Below the pieces are notes generated by a model, which was given only the letters and a program-made list of their open reading frames with translations, did no database searches and was not told the origin of the DNA. The position numbers and the translations under genes were made by a program. Below are positions 17,435 to 26,041 of a stretch of DNA of 64,000 nucleotides, one piece after another. Within the stretch, counting starts at the first letter, position 1. The number at the start of each line of letters is the position of its first letter. Where the stretch lies: assembly GCA_021532125.1 (NCBI GenBank), contig JADYUX010000002.1:414335-478334 (forward strand), given 5' to 3'. This stretch comes from Arcanobacterium haemolyticum. GTDB lineage: Bacteria > Actinomycetota > Actinomycetes > Actinomycetales > Actinomycetaceae.

Positions 17435-18286
17435 TTAAGCGCACTGACCTCGGGCAATAACCTCACGAGCAAGCTGACGATACGCAATCGCACCGGGATG
17501 ATTCGGCGCATACTCCGTAATAGGCTGCGCCGCAATAGTCGCATCGGGGAACTTCACCGTCCGGCTGATGTACGTCTTATAGACCTTGTCGCCGAAGCCT
17601 TCCTTGACCGACGCCATGACCTCGCGCGAATGGAGAGTGCGCAAGTCGATCATCGTCAGCAGCACGCCGTCGATATGGAGGCGCGGATTGAGACGATCCT
17701 GGATACGCTCAATTTGTTCGGTCAGCAAGGCGACACCACGCATAGCGAAATACTCCGCCTCAAGAGGAATAATCACGCCATGCGCAGCCGTTAATGCATT
17801 GACCGTCAGCAGACCGAGCGACGGCTGGCAATCAACAATAATGAGGTCGTAATCGTCAACAACCGGACGAAGCACTCGCGACAAAGCCTGCTCACGAGCC
17901 ACCTCATTAATCAAAATGATCTCGGCCGCCGACAGATCAATATTCGCCGGGACGATATCGAGGTTCTTCACACCCGTCGGCACGATAATCGAACGGATAT
18001 CTGGCTTCGCAGCAATGAGCTCGTTATAAATCGTGCGTTCCATCGCACGCGAATTCACACCTAACCCAGCACTCGCCGCAGCCTGCGGGTCGAAATCGAC
18101 AATGAGAACCTTACGGCCATAGGCCGCGAGCGCAGCAGCAAGATTGATCGTTGTGGTGGTTTTTCCGACGCCGCCCTTTTGATTCGACATGGCGATGATG
18201 CGTGCGGGCCCATGAGAAGTAAGGGGCTCGGGCATGGGGATATCGGAATCGTCAAAGCCTGGCAGGAGTGCGTCTTGTTCGGTCAC
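17435..18286 (-). CDS. ParA-family ATPase upstream of scpAB
   Basis: A 283-residue deviant-Walker ATPase. The Walker A motif KGGVGKTTTTINLA, with both lysines, follows a 30-residue extension; VDFDPQAAAS and DLIIVDCQPSLGLLTVNAL follow. No ParB lies nearby, so this is not the main parAB locus. Actinobacteria commonly keep a ParA homologue at this scpAB position, where it may assist condensin loading (inference). The start is a GTG directly abutting AGGAGG, a spacing too short for initiation. TAAGAT lies exactly six bases before the GTG, so a leaderless transcript is likely. Confidence 0.88.
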   Translation of the reverse strand: MTEQDALLPGFDDSDIPMPEPLTSHGPARIIAMSNQKGGVGKTTTTINLAAALAAYGRKVLIVDFDPQAAASAGLGVNSRAMERTIYNELIAAKPDIRSIIVPTGVKNLDIVPANIDLSAAEIILINEVAREQALSRVLRPVVDDYDLIIVDCQPSLGLLTVNALTAAHGVIIPLEAEYFAMRGVALLTEQIERIQDRLNPRLHIDGVLLTMIDLRTLHSREVMASVKEGFGDKVYKTYISRTVKFPDATIAAQPITEYAPNHPGAIAYRQLAREVIARGQCA

Positions 18287-18292
18287 CCTCCT

Positions 18293-18298
18293 ATCTTA
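18293..18298 (-). promoter_or_regulatory. Leaderless -10 element of the parA-scp operon
   Basis: TAAGAT is separated from the GTG at 18286 by six bases (AGGAGG), which places the transcription start at the start codon. Confidence 0.6.
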
Positions 18299-18353
18299 TC
18301 TAAGAATGGGCTGGCTGCGGGTATTCGTCGGCGGCAGATTCGATGCGGATGAG

Positions 18354-19271
18354 TTATGCGGTGGCGCGCGGATGAGCTGAGGCGTAGACCTCACGCACGG
18401 TATCTCGGGTGACGAGGGTGTATATCTGCGTCGTTGTGACAGACGAGTGTCCGAGCATCTCTTGAACAACGCGGATATCCGCGCCTCCTTGGAGGAGGTG
18501 GGTAGCGAACGAGTGACGAAGCGTGTGGGGTGAAACATGCGCTGTTATCCCAGCTCGGTGAGCTGCTTCTTGAAGGATGTGCCACGCGCTTTGCCTGGAT
18601 AGCGGGCGCCCGAGAGTGTTGAGGAACAAGGCAGCCGTTCCGCGACCGTGCTTCGCTAACTCTGGCCTACCACGCACGATATAGGCGTCAAGGGCTTCGA
18701 GTGCGTACGCACCCAACGGGAGGATTCGTTCTTTTCTGCCTTTTCCGAACAGGCGGATCGTCCGGGCATCGGTATCAATATCGTCAATTGCGAGGCCGAC
18801 CGCTTCGGAGATACGTGCGCCTGTGCCATAAAGAATCTCGAGGAGCGCACGGTCGCGCAGACTCGTCGGGCTGTCGTCTACGCTCGCGGATTCGACGAGC
18901 CGTGTTACCTCATCAACGTCGAGGGCTTTCGGTAATCTGCTTGGAATCTTCGGTGGTTTGACGAAAGCCGCCGGGTCGCTCGGCGTCACTGATTCGTCGT
19001 ACAGGAAGCGATGGAAGGAACGCACGCTCGTCATCGCACGCGCAACTGATGCCGGAGCCATCGACGAGAGCGTCTCAGCGAAAGCTGCTACATCTTCTTC
19101 CGTAATGCTCTCCGGATTATCACGCCCACGCGATGAGAGATGATCGGAGTATTTCGCCAGGTCTCGGCGGTACGCCCCTACTGTGTTCGCAGAGAGCGAG
19201 CGTTCAACTGCCAGATGCTCAAGATAACGGCGAATCGACCGATCAAGCCGAGACGTTGAAACTCCACTCAT
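18354..19271 (-). CDS. xerD: Tyrosine recombinase XerD
   Basis: A 305-residue site-specific recombinase that resolves chromosome dimers at dif together with XerC. All catalytic residues are present: R153 (GTGARISE), K177, H249 and R252 ([12 protein letters not shown]), H275 (LGHSSV) and nucleophile Y284 (TQIYT). The N-terminal SAM-like core-binding domain covers about residues 8-95. XerD rather than XerC is chosen from length and from its place next to the parA-scpAB operon, as in many actinobacteria. TAAGAT stands eight bases before the ATG with no clear Shine-Dalgarno sequence, so this start may also be leaderless. Confidence 0.9.
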   Translation of the reverse strand: MSGVSTSRLDRSIRRYLEHLAVERSLSANTVGAYRRDLAKYSDHLSSRGRDNPESITEEDVAAFAETLSSMAPASVARAMTSVRSFHRFLYDESVTPSDPAAFVKPPKIPSRLPKALDVDEVTRLVESASVDDSPTSLRDRALLEILYGTGARISEAVGLAIDDIDTDARTIRLFGKGRKERILPLGAYALEALDAYIVRGRPELAKHGRGTAALFLNTLGRPLSRQSAWHILQEAAHRAGITAHVSPHTLRHSFATHLLQGGADIRVVQEMLGHSSVTTTQIYTLVTRDTVREVYASAHPRATA

Positions 19272-19412
19272 AGTGAGGAATCTTAGCGCCCACTATGCCT
19301 CCCATGATGGTCCAAGCAGGACTTAGGCGCACAATTCTTCCAGCCAACACAGAGTAAGATTGGCACCAGTGCTTCCAGGAAAGCTGGAACTCAGATACTC
19401 GAAGGAGTTGCA

Positions 19413-21479
19413 ATGGCGGAGCTTACGTGGACCGAACTCGACCAGCGTGCAGTGGATACTGGGCGCGCGCTTGCGGCTGATGCCGTGCAGAAGGTCGGGA
19501 ACGGGCACCCTGGAACGGCTGTCTCACTTTCACCAATGGCCTACCTTCTTTTCCAGAAGGTTATGCGCCACGATCCCGCGGACCCACAATGGCTGGGCCG
19601 CGATCGTTTCGTTCTGTCCATCGGCCACTCGTCCGTCACCCTGTACAACCAGCTTTACCTCGCTGGTTACGGGCTCGAGCTTGACGATCTCAAGTCGCTG
19701 CGTACGTGGGGATCGCTCACGCCGGGCCACCCGGAGTACGGTCACACGAAGGGCGTCGAGATGACCACTGGCCCGCTTGGGCAGGGCCTCTCCACCGCTG
19801 TCGGCATGGCAATGGCTGCCCGCCGCGAGCGCGGCCTCCTCGATCCCACGGCTCCTGCGGGTGAATCGCCTTTCGATCACTTCATTTACACGGTTGTTGG
19901 CGAAGGGTGCCTCGAAGAAGGTGTGACGTCCGAAGCATCGTCGCTCGCTGGTACGCAGCGCCTGGGCAACCTTATCGTTATTTGGGACGACAACCGGATT
20001 TCGATTGAAGGAGACACCTCGGTAGCGTTCACCGAAGATGTCGAGGCCCGTTACGAGGCCTACGGCTGGCACGTTCAGCACGTGGATTGGACGAACGGCG
20101 GCACCGATTACAAGGAAGATGTGGACGCCCTGTATGCTGCGATCCTCGCAGCGCAGAAGGAAACTGATCGTCCTTCCTTCATCCGCCTCTCGACGATTAT
20201 GGCGTGGCCGTCGCCTACTAAGCGCGGTAGCCATGAGGCACACGGATCTGCACTCGGTGCAGAGGAAATCGCCGGTCTCAAGAAGATTCTCGGCCTGGAT
20301 CCCGAGAAGTCATTTGATGTCGCTCCGGAAGTCATAGAGCATACTCGCACTCAGGCAGCTGCTCATGCTGAGGCTGCTCGCAAGGAGTGGCAGTCGAAGA
20401 TCGATGCGTGGAAGGCCGCTCACCCCGATGAGGCTGCTCTGCTTGAGCGTCTCTCGGAGAAGAAGCTTCCCGAGGGCTGGACAGATGCTCTGCCCACCTT
20501 CGAGGTTGGCACGTCGCTCGCTACCCGCGCTGCCTCCGGCAATGTCCTCACCGCACTTGCGCCTGTTCTCCCTGAGCTTTGGGGAGGCTCTGCAGATCTC
20601 GCAGGCTCAAACAACACGACGATGAAGGGCGAGCCGTCCTTCCTCCCCGCAGATCGCGTCACGAAGGACTGGCCAGGTAACGAATACGGCCGCACGCTCC
20701 ACTTCGGTATCCGCGAGCACGCCATGGGTGCCATCGTCAATGGCATCACCATTCACGGCCTTACCCGCGCATACGGCGGCACCTTCTTCGTATTCTCCGA
20801 CTACATGCGCCCGGCAGTTCGTCTCGCGGCGCTCATGAATGTCCCCTCCGTGTACGTGTGGACCCACGATTCCATCGGCGTTGGCGAGGATGGCCCCACG
20901 CACCAGCCGATCGAACACCTCTGGTCCTACCGAGCTATCCCGAACCTTGCCATGATTCGTCCTGCCGATGCCAACGAGACGGCAGCCGCATGGCGCGGCA
21001 TCATCGAGCGAAGCGAAGGCGGCCCCTCCGCCCTCATCCTCTCCCGCCAGAACCTCCCCGTCCTTGAAGGCACCTCCACCGAGGGCGTCCTCCGCGGCGG
21101 CTACGTCTTGGCGGAGTCCCCCACAGGCAAGGTGGACGTTCAGCTCATCGCTACAGGTTCGGAAGTGCAGCTGGCCGTCGAAGCCCGCAATGCTCTCGAA
21201 GCCGAGGGAATTGGCGCGCGCGTCATCTCCCTGCCGTGTCTCGAATGGTTCAATGAGCAGGATGCCGAGTACCGTAACTCGGTCATCCTCCCCGACGTCA
21301 AGGCACGAGTCTCCGTCGAAGCTGGTGAAACATTCGGCTGGGCCGGCATCGTCGGCGACCAGGGCAAGAGTGTCGGCATCGACCACTACGGCGCTTCTGC
21401 AGCCGCTGGAATTCTCTTCAAGGAATTCGGCATCACGACCGAAGCTGTCGTTGAGGCGGCAAAGGCCTCGCTTGCGTAA
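19413..21479 (+). CDS. tkt: Transketolase
   Basis: A 688-residue thiamine-diphosphate enzyme moving two-carbon units between sugar phosphates in the non-oxidative pentose phosphate pathway. It has the N-terminal GNGHPGTAVSLSPMAYLLF, the ThDP/Mg motif GEGCLEEGVTSEASSLAG...DDNRIS, the transketolase signature GIREHAMGAIVNGI, and HDSIGVGEDGPTHQP with catalytic histidine. Full family length. GAAGGAG precedes the ATG. A strong hairpin closes the gene before zwf. The transaldolase gene that usually follows in actinobacteria is absent here. Confidence 0.97.
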   Translation: MAELTWTELDQRAVDTGRALAADAVQKVGNGHPGTAVSLSPMAYLLFQKVMRHDPADPQWLGRDRFVLSIGHSSVTLYNQLYLAGYGLELDDLKSLRTWGSLTPGHPEYGHTKGVEMTTGPLGQGLSTAVGMAMAARRERGLLDPTAPAGESPFDHFIYTVVGEGCLEEGVTSEASSLAGTQRLGNLIVIWDDNRISIEGDTSVAFTEDVEARYEAYGWHVQHVDWTNGGTDYKEDVDALYAAILAAQKETDRPSFIRLSTIMAWPSPTKRGSHEAHGSALGAEEIAGLKKILGLDPEKSFDVAPEVIEHTRTQAAAHAEAARKEWQSKIDAWKAAHPDEAALLERLSEKKLPEGWTDALPTFEVGTSLATRAASGNVLTALAPVLPELWGGSADLAGSNNTTMKGEPSFLPADRVTKDWPGNEYGRTLHFGIREHAMGAIVNGITIHGLTRAYGGTFFVFSDYMRPAVRLAALMNVPSVYVWTHDSIGVGEDGPTHQPIEHLWSYRAIPNLAMIRPADANETAAAWRGIIERSEGGPSALILSRQNLPVLEGTSTEGVLRGGYVLAESPTGKVDVQLIATGSEVQLAVEARNALEAEGIGARVISLPCLEWFNEQDAEYRNSVILPDVKARVSVEAGETFGWAGIVGDQGKSVGIDHYGASAAAGILFKEFGITTEAVVEAAKASLA

Positions 21480-21496
21480 GCATCGCATGAATTAAT

Positions 21497-21528
21497 CGTG
21501 TGGGGTCGGAGGAATCCGGCCCCACACG
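21497..21528 (+). terminator. Terminator of tkt
   Basis: Fourteen-base arms 21497-21510 and 21515-21528 with one G-U pair and a GGAA loop. Confidence 0.75.
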
Positions 21529-21808
21529 CATATTCTGACCCCGTCGGGATGTACGTCGTTCGTCGTTTCTTTCCTGCGCAGATATCACCGTGTCGTGCTG
21601 TTCGTCGGGCGACACGTCTGTGATCAAACAACCAGGCCACAACCTCACACTTCGCTGTCGGCGTGCGCTTGTTGGTAAATGCGTCGTCACACGCGCATGA
21701 TATAAGTGCGCCGCTCCATGGACGCACTGCCTCGGAGCGACAAGTCACGTGTATAACGGCACAAGTACGCACAGGTTTCCCTGCGCGACTGAACGTACGG
21801 GTGGTTTT
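21529..21808. promoter_or_regulatory. Intergenic region upstream of zwf
   Basis: 280 bases without a convincing gene. A dyad CGTGTCG N14 CGACACG lies near 21591-21618, and AGTGCG N12 CGCACT surrounds 21707-21730. TATAAG near 21701 may be the zwf -10. The dyads are possible control sites only. Confidence 0.3.
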
Positions 21809-23320
21809 ATGACAACGAATCTTCTTCGGGCAGTTCCCGATTCACGTCTCCAGCGTATTGCCATGCCCTGCGGCATCGTCCTCTTCGGTATCACTGGTGA
21901 TCTCTCCAAGCGCAAGATCCTTCCAGCCCTCTACGACCTGGCAAACCGAGGGCTACTCCCGCCGTCCTTCTCCATTGTCGGCGTTGCACGTAAGCCGCGC
22001 GAAGATCTCCTTGCTGTCATCGAAGAATCCATGCGCTCGGGAGCGAAAACAGAGGTCACGGATACCACCCTTCATCAGCTTCTCGAAGGCGTCCGCATCG
22101 TCACCGGTCAATACGACGACGACCAGACGTACCGTGACCTCGGCGCCATGATGTCCAAGCTCGACGAAACCCGCGGTACATCAGGTAACTTTGCCTTCTA
22201 TCTCGCCATTCCGCCCGAGCTCTTCCCCACTGTTCTCGGTGGGCTCGGAAAAGCCGGGCTCCACGATGGTGGCAAAGATACGTGGCGCCGCGTCGTCATC
22301 GAAAAACCCTTTGGTCGCGATCTTGAGACAGCGAAGGCCCTCGACGCCGTCGTCACCAAGGTTTTCGATCCGAGTTCTGTCTTCCGAATCGATCATTACC
22401 TCGGCAAAGAGACGGTCCAAAACCTCCTCGCGTTGCGTTTCGCCAACGAACTCTTCGAGCCGGTATGGAATTCCAACCACGTCGATCATGTCCAGATCAC
22501 GATGGCCGAAGATATCGGCATCGGCTCGCGCGCCGGATACTACGACGGTATTGGTGCAGCACGCGACGTCATCCAAAATCACCTCTTCCAGCTCCTTGCC
22601 CTCACCGCGATGGAAGAACCCACCTCCTTTAGCGCGGATGCACTGCGCATCGAGAAGGAGAAGGTCCTTGAAGCCACGCACCTTTACGGCCCAGTCGAGG
22701 AATCGGCAGTGCGTGCACAGTATGAGGCAGGATGGCAGGGAGGCGAATTCGTCAAGGGGTATCACGACGAAGCGGGCATCCCTGCTGATTCCATCTCCGA
22801 CACCTACGCCGCCCTCAAGTTGGGTATCGAAACTCGGCGTTGGTCGGGAGTTCCGTTCTATCTTCGGGCTGGTAAGCGCCTTGGCCGGCGCGTTTCAGAG
22901 ATCGCTGTTGTGTTTAAGTACCCTCCGTTCCTGCCGTTTAATTCGACCGACGGCCTCGGCCATAACACGCTCGTCATTCATGTACAGCCGAACGAAGGAA
23001 TGACGTTCAAGTTTGGTTCCAAGGTTCCTGGAGCAGCGATGAACCTTCGCGACACGACGATGGACTTCGCCTACGGCCATGCCTTCACCGAGTATTCACC
23101 TGAAGCCTATGAGCGCCTCATTCTCGACGTTCTTCTTGGCGAGCCGCCGCTCTTCCCGCAACAGCGCGAAATTGAGCTCTCGTGGAATATTCTCGATGAG
23201 GTGGAAGAGTACTGGGCATCATCCCCCGAGACGCTGGCAACCTACGCCCCTGGGTCGTGGGGACCGCAAGCCGCCGACGACATGCTTGCGCGCGACGGCC
23301 GCACCTGGCGCCGGCCGTAA
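21809..23320 (+). CDS. zwf: Glucose-6-phosphate dehydrogenase
   Basis: A 503-residue enzyme making 6-phosphogluconolactone and NADPH, the entry to the oxidative pentose phosphate pathway. It has the NADP fold motif FGITGDLSKRKILPALY, the substrate-binding and catalytic RIDHYLGKETVQNLL, and a standard C-terminal beta-sheet domain. The ATG at 21809 is used because homology begins right after it; the frame extends 20 codons further upstream without family similarity. The start region has only a weak GGGTGG as ribosome binding site. opcA follows after 67 bases in the same direction. Confidence 0.95.
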   Translation: MTTNLLRAVPDSRLQRIAMPCGIVLFGITGDLSKRKILPALYDLANRGLLPPSFSIVGVARKPREDLLAVIEESMRSGAKTEVTDTTLHQLLEGVRIVTGQYDDDQTYRDLGAMMSKLDETRGTSGNFAFYLAIPPELFPTVLGGLGKAGLHDGGKDTWRRVVIEKPFGRDLETAKALDAVVTKVFDPSSVFRIDHYLGKETVQNLLALRFANELFEPVWNSNHVDHVQITMAEDIGIGSRAGYYDGIGAARDVIQNHLFQLLALTAMEEPTSFSADALRIEKEKVLEATHLYGPVEESAVRAQYEAGWQGGEFVKGYHDEAGIPADSISDTYAALKLGIETRRWSGVPFYLRAGKRLGRRVSEIAVVFKYPPFLPFNSTDGLGHNTLVIHVQPNEGMTFKFGSKVPGAAMNLRDTTMDFAYGHAFTEYSPEAYERLILDVLLGEPPLFPQQREIELSWNILDEVEEYWASSPETLATYAPGSWGPQAADDMLARDGRTWRRP

Positions 23321-23387
23321 ACCGCCTGTTCCATCGTTCTATCGCTTTGTCTACCGTGATCACTGTGTACCTCAGTGAGGAGTTGTC

Positions 23388-24320
23388 ATGATCGTCCATA
23401 TGAACAAGACATCGTCGGCGGCTGTTGGCCTCCGACTCGAAAAGCTACGTGAAACCAGCGGGTCAGTTGCGCTGGGGCGCGTTCTCACCCTCATCATTGT
23501 TGCCACCGACGAAGCTGGCGTACGCGACGGTATTCAGGCCGCCGCTGGTGCCTCCCGCGCCCACCCCTTGCGTGTGGTCGTTGTCCTTCCGGTGAACGAC
23601 GAGGATCCGAAGCTCGACGCTGAGATTCGCGTAGGGCCCGAAGCTGGCCTCTCGGAGATCGCCATTCTTCGCGCTCACAACGGCTCGGCAACAAACCTTG
23701 AAACTCTCGTCAGCCCCCTTATCCTTCCCGATACGCCTATTGTGACCTGGTGGATTCAGGAAGCTCCCGCGCCGGCAGCTACGACGGATGTTGGTGCAAT
23801 TAGCCAACGCCGCATTACGACGGCACTCCAGACCGGGGATCCCGTGGCCGCCCTGGCTCACCTTCGCGATGGATACCATCCTGGCGATACCGATATGGGA
23901 TGGGCCGGCATTACCTTGTGGCGTAACAACCTGGCGGCGATGCTTGATGAACCACCGTGCGACGACGTTGAATCCGCCGTGGTACGAGGCTCGCTCCAAC
24001 ACACGTCGACGTACCTATTGGCTGGGTGGCTCGCACTGCGCCTGGGAGTTCCCGTCAAGGTGGAAGGCACCCGTGGCGAGGCCGTCGATGGAGTGACGCT
24101 CAACCGTGCTTCGGGGCCTATCGCTCTGGATCGTCCACTTGGCTCGGGATTCGGCGATATGACCCGCCCGGGCCGCGCCACCCAACGCGTCCACCTGCCC
24201 ATGCGAAGCCTCGACACAATGCTGATCGAGGAGCTTCGCGAGGTTACAGCTGACACGGCTTACGAGGATGTCCTCCTCAATGGCCTGAGCCTGCTGGACG
24301 TGGAGGGCTTGACGAAATAA
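23388..24320 (+). CDS. opcA: Glucose-6-phosphate dehydrogenase assembly protein OpcA
   Basis: A 310-residue protein conserved in actinobacteria and cyanobacteria that promotes oligomer assembly or activity of Zwf. Typical segments are SAAVGLRLEKLRE near the start, RVLTLIIVATDE, PIVTWWIQEAPAP and a C-terminal ELREVTADTAYEDVLLNGL. GAGGAG precedes the ATG. The tight zwf-opcA pairing supports the assignment. Confidence 0.92.
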   Translation: MIVHMNKTSSAAVGLRLEKLRETSGSVALGRVLTLIIVATDEAGVRDGIQAAAGASRAHPLRVVVVLPVNDEDPKLDAEIRVGPEAGLSEIAILRAHNGSATNLETLVSPLILPDTPIVTWWIQEAPAPAATTDVGAISQRRITTALQTGDPVAALAHLRDGYHPGDTDMGWAGITLWRNNLAAMLDEPPCDDVESAVVRGSLQHTSTYLLAGWLALRLGVPVKVEGTRGEAVDGVTLNRASGPIALDRPLGSGFGDMTRPGRATQRVHLPMRSLDTMLIEELREVTADTAYEDVLLNGLSLLDVEGLTK

Positions 24321-24339
24321 GGCTCCCCTCGGGACGTCA

Positions 24340-24370
24340 TGGGGGGGCGAACTCTCGGCTCGCCCCCCCA
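24340..24370. terminator. Bidirectional terminator between opcA and malic enzyme
   Basis: Perfect 11-base arms TGGGGGGGCGA (24340-24350) and TCGCCCCCCCA (24360-24370) between convergent genes. Confidence 0.8.
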
Positions 24371-24391
24371 GCAGCTGACTCTTACGCTGGC

Positions 24392-25783
24392 TTATGCTTC
24401 GTCGTTACCGAAGTATTGCACCACAGCCTTCGAGACGGCCCCCGCCACGCGGTCGTCGAATACGCCGGGGATAATGTAGTTGGAGTTGCGCTGTTCGTCG
24501 GCCACGACGTCCGCAATAGCAACTGCAGCGATTCGCAGCATTTCGTCGTCAATGCGAGAAACCCCAGCGTCAAGCATCCCGCGGAATAACCCGGGGAATA
24601 CCAACACGTTATTGATCTGGTTCGGGAAGTCGGACCGTCCGGTGGCGACGATCGCGGCGGTGCGCGCTGCAGCGGTCGGGTCTACTTCCGGCGTCGGGTT
24701 CGCCAGTGCAAATACGATCGCCTTGTCGGCCATCATTGCGATGTCCTCCCCTGTGAGGATGTTGCCAGATGAGACACCGATGAACACGTCGGCGTCCTTG
24801 AGGACATCTGTGAGGCTGCCTTCGACTCCGCGCGGGTTGGTGTTCTGGGCGAGCCAGTTGCGGTGCGGGTTGGCCTCCTCGCGGAAGGGTCCGAGCGCAC
24901 CATTGCGGCCACAGCCGATGACATCCTTAGCGCCGTGGAGCATGAGAAGGCGAATGATTGCTGAGCCTGCTGCTCCTACCCCAGAGACGACAATCCGCAC
25001 GTCTTCAATGCTTTTCCCGACAATCTTGAGCGCGTTAATGAGCGCCGCCAAGACGACAATTGCGGTGCCGTGCTGATCGTCGTGGAATACCGGAATGTCG
25101 AGTTCTTCGCGCAAGCGTTCTTCGATTTCGAAGCAGCGTGGTGCGGAGATGTCTTCAAGATTGATGCCGCCGTAGACCGGCGCAATCGCCTTGACGATAG
25201 AGATAATCTCCTCGGTATCCTTCGTGTCGAGGCAAACGGGCCACGCGTCCACGCCGCCGAAGCGCTTGAAGAGCGCTGCCTTTCCTTCCATGACGGGGAG
25301 GGCCGCTTCGGGGCCGATATCGCCGAGACCAAGCACGGCGGTTCCATCGGTGACGACCGCTACCGTATTCCGTTTGATGGTGTACTGACGGGCGAAGGTG
25401 CGGTCACGTGCGATCTTCTTGCAGACGCGGGCGACGCCGGGGGTGTAGACGCGCGCGAGATCCTGACGTGTACGCAGGGGGTTCTTCAATTCGACGGCGA
25501 TCTTGCCGCCGTCGTGGGCTTCGAGGGTAGCGTCGGAGATTTCGAGGACTTTGTTGCCGCGGAGCATTTCAATTTGGTCACGCACTTCGCGCACGTGTGC
25601 GGAGTTCACACAGTCGCAGGTGACTTCGATAATGAGGTAATCCTCGAAGGATTCGACCATATCGATTCCGGTGACGAGTGCGCCCGCATCGACGGCTGCT
25701 TCGACGAGATGCTGGGTTGCTCGTGGGTTTGTCGCGACTTTGACGCGCATGGTGACGGTATAACTCGGGCTGGTGAGCGCCAT
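24392..25783 (-). CDS. Malic enzyme with N-terminal ACT domain
   Basis: A 463-residue enzyme oxidatively decarboxylating malate to pyruvate. Residues 1 to about 85 form an ACT-like regulatory domain (SYTVTMRVKVATNPRATQHL). The malic-enzyme core follows, with RVYTPGVARVCKKIA, GLGDIGPEAALPVMEGKAALFKRF, VFHDDQHGTAIVVLAAL and a Rossmann GVGAAGSAI. The ACT-fused bacterial form is generally NAD-dependent, but cofactor use is not proven by sequence. GAAAGG precedes the ATG, and TATACC about 20 bases further up is a possible -10. Confidence 0.92.
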   Translation of the reverse strand: MALTSPSYTVTMRVKVATNPRATQHLVEAAVDAGALVTGIDMVESFEDYLIIEVTCDCVNSAHVREVRDQIEMLRGNKVLEISDATLEAHDGGKIAVELKNPLRTRQDLARVYTPGVARVCKKIARDRTFARQYTIKRNTVAVVTDGTAVLGLGDIGPEAALPVMEGKAALFKRFGGVDAWPVCLDTKDTEEIISIVKAIAPVYGGINLEDISAPRCFEIEERLREELDIPVFHDDQHGTAIVVLAALINALKIVGKSIEDVRIVVSGVGAAGSAIIRLLMLHGAKDVIGCGRNGALGPFREEANPHRNWLAQNTNPRGVEGSLTDVLKDADVFIGVSSGNILTGEDIAMMADKAIVFALANPTPEVDPTAAARTAAIVATGRSDFPNQINNVLVFPGLFRGMLDAGVSRIDDEMLRIAAVAIADVVADEQRNSNYIIPGVFDDRVAGAVSKAVVQYFGNDEA

Positions 25784-25993
25784 TGGTTAAGCCTTTCGTA
25801 GGTATAGACATCCAAGGAATGATTTTAGAACTTTGTACGCCCAAGTGGCATAACGGTTTCACTGCCGTCATGCTTGACCGCACACATTGGCTCCTTTCAC
25901 ATTGGTGGTGTCCTCGACGACGAACCGCAACTCGCCTGCCGCAGGTTCGTGCAGTGCCGTCGCGGAACGTCCATACCTTCCATAGATAAAGGA

Positions 25994-26024
25994 GTGGAGG
26001 CGAGGGTTGATCCCCCGCCTCCAC
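25994..26024 (-). terminator. Terminator of the iolC-aldolase-gntP-mmsA operon
   Basis: GTGGAGGCG (25994-26002) pairs with CGCCTCCAC (26016-26024); after one mismatch GGG/CCC extends the stem. In the minus direction it is followed by CCTTTATC. Confidence 0.75.
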
Positions 26025-26041
26025 AGCGCTACCTTGAGTTC

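Noticed and set aside
21480..21808. Small gene or transaldolase fragment between tkt and zwf
   Set aside because: The only open frames are Arg/Thr-rich minus-strand frames with no motif; nothing resembling tal was found.
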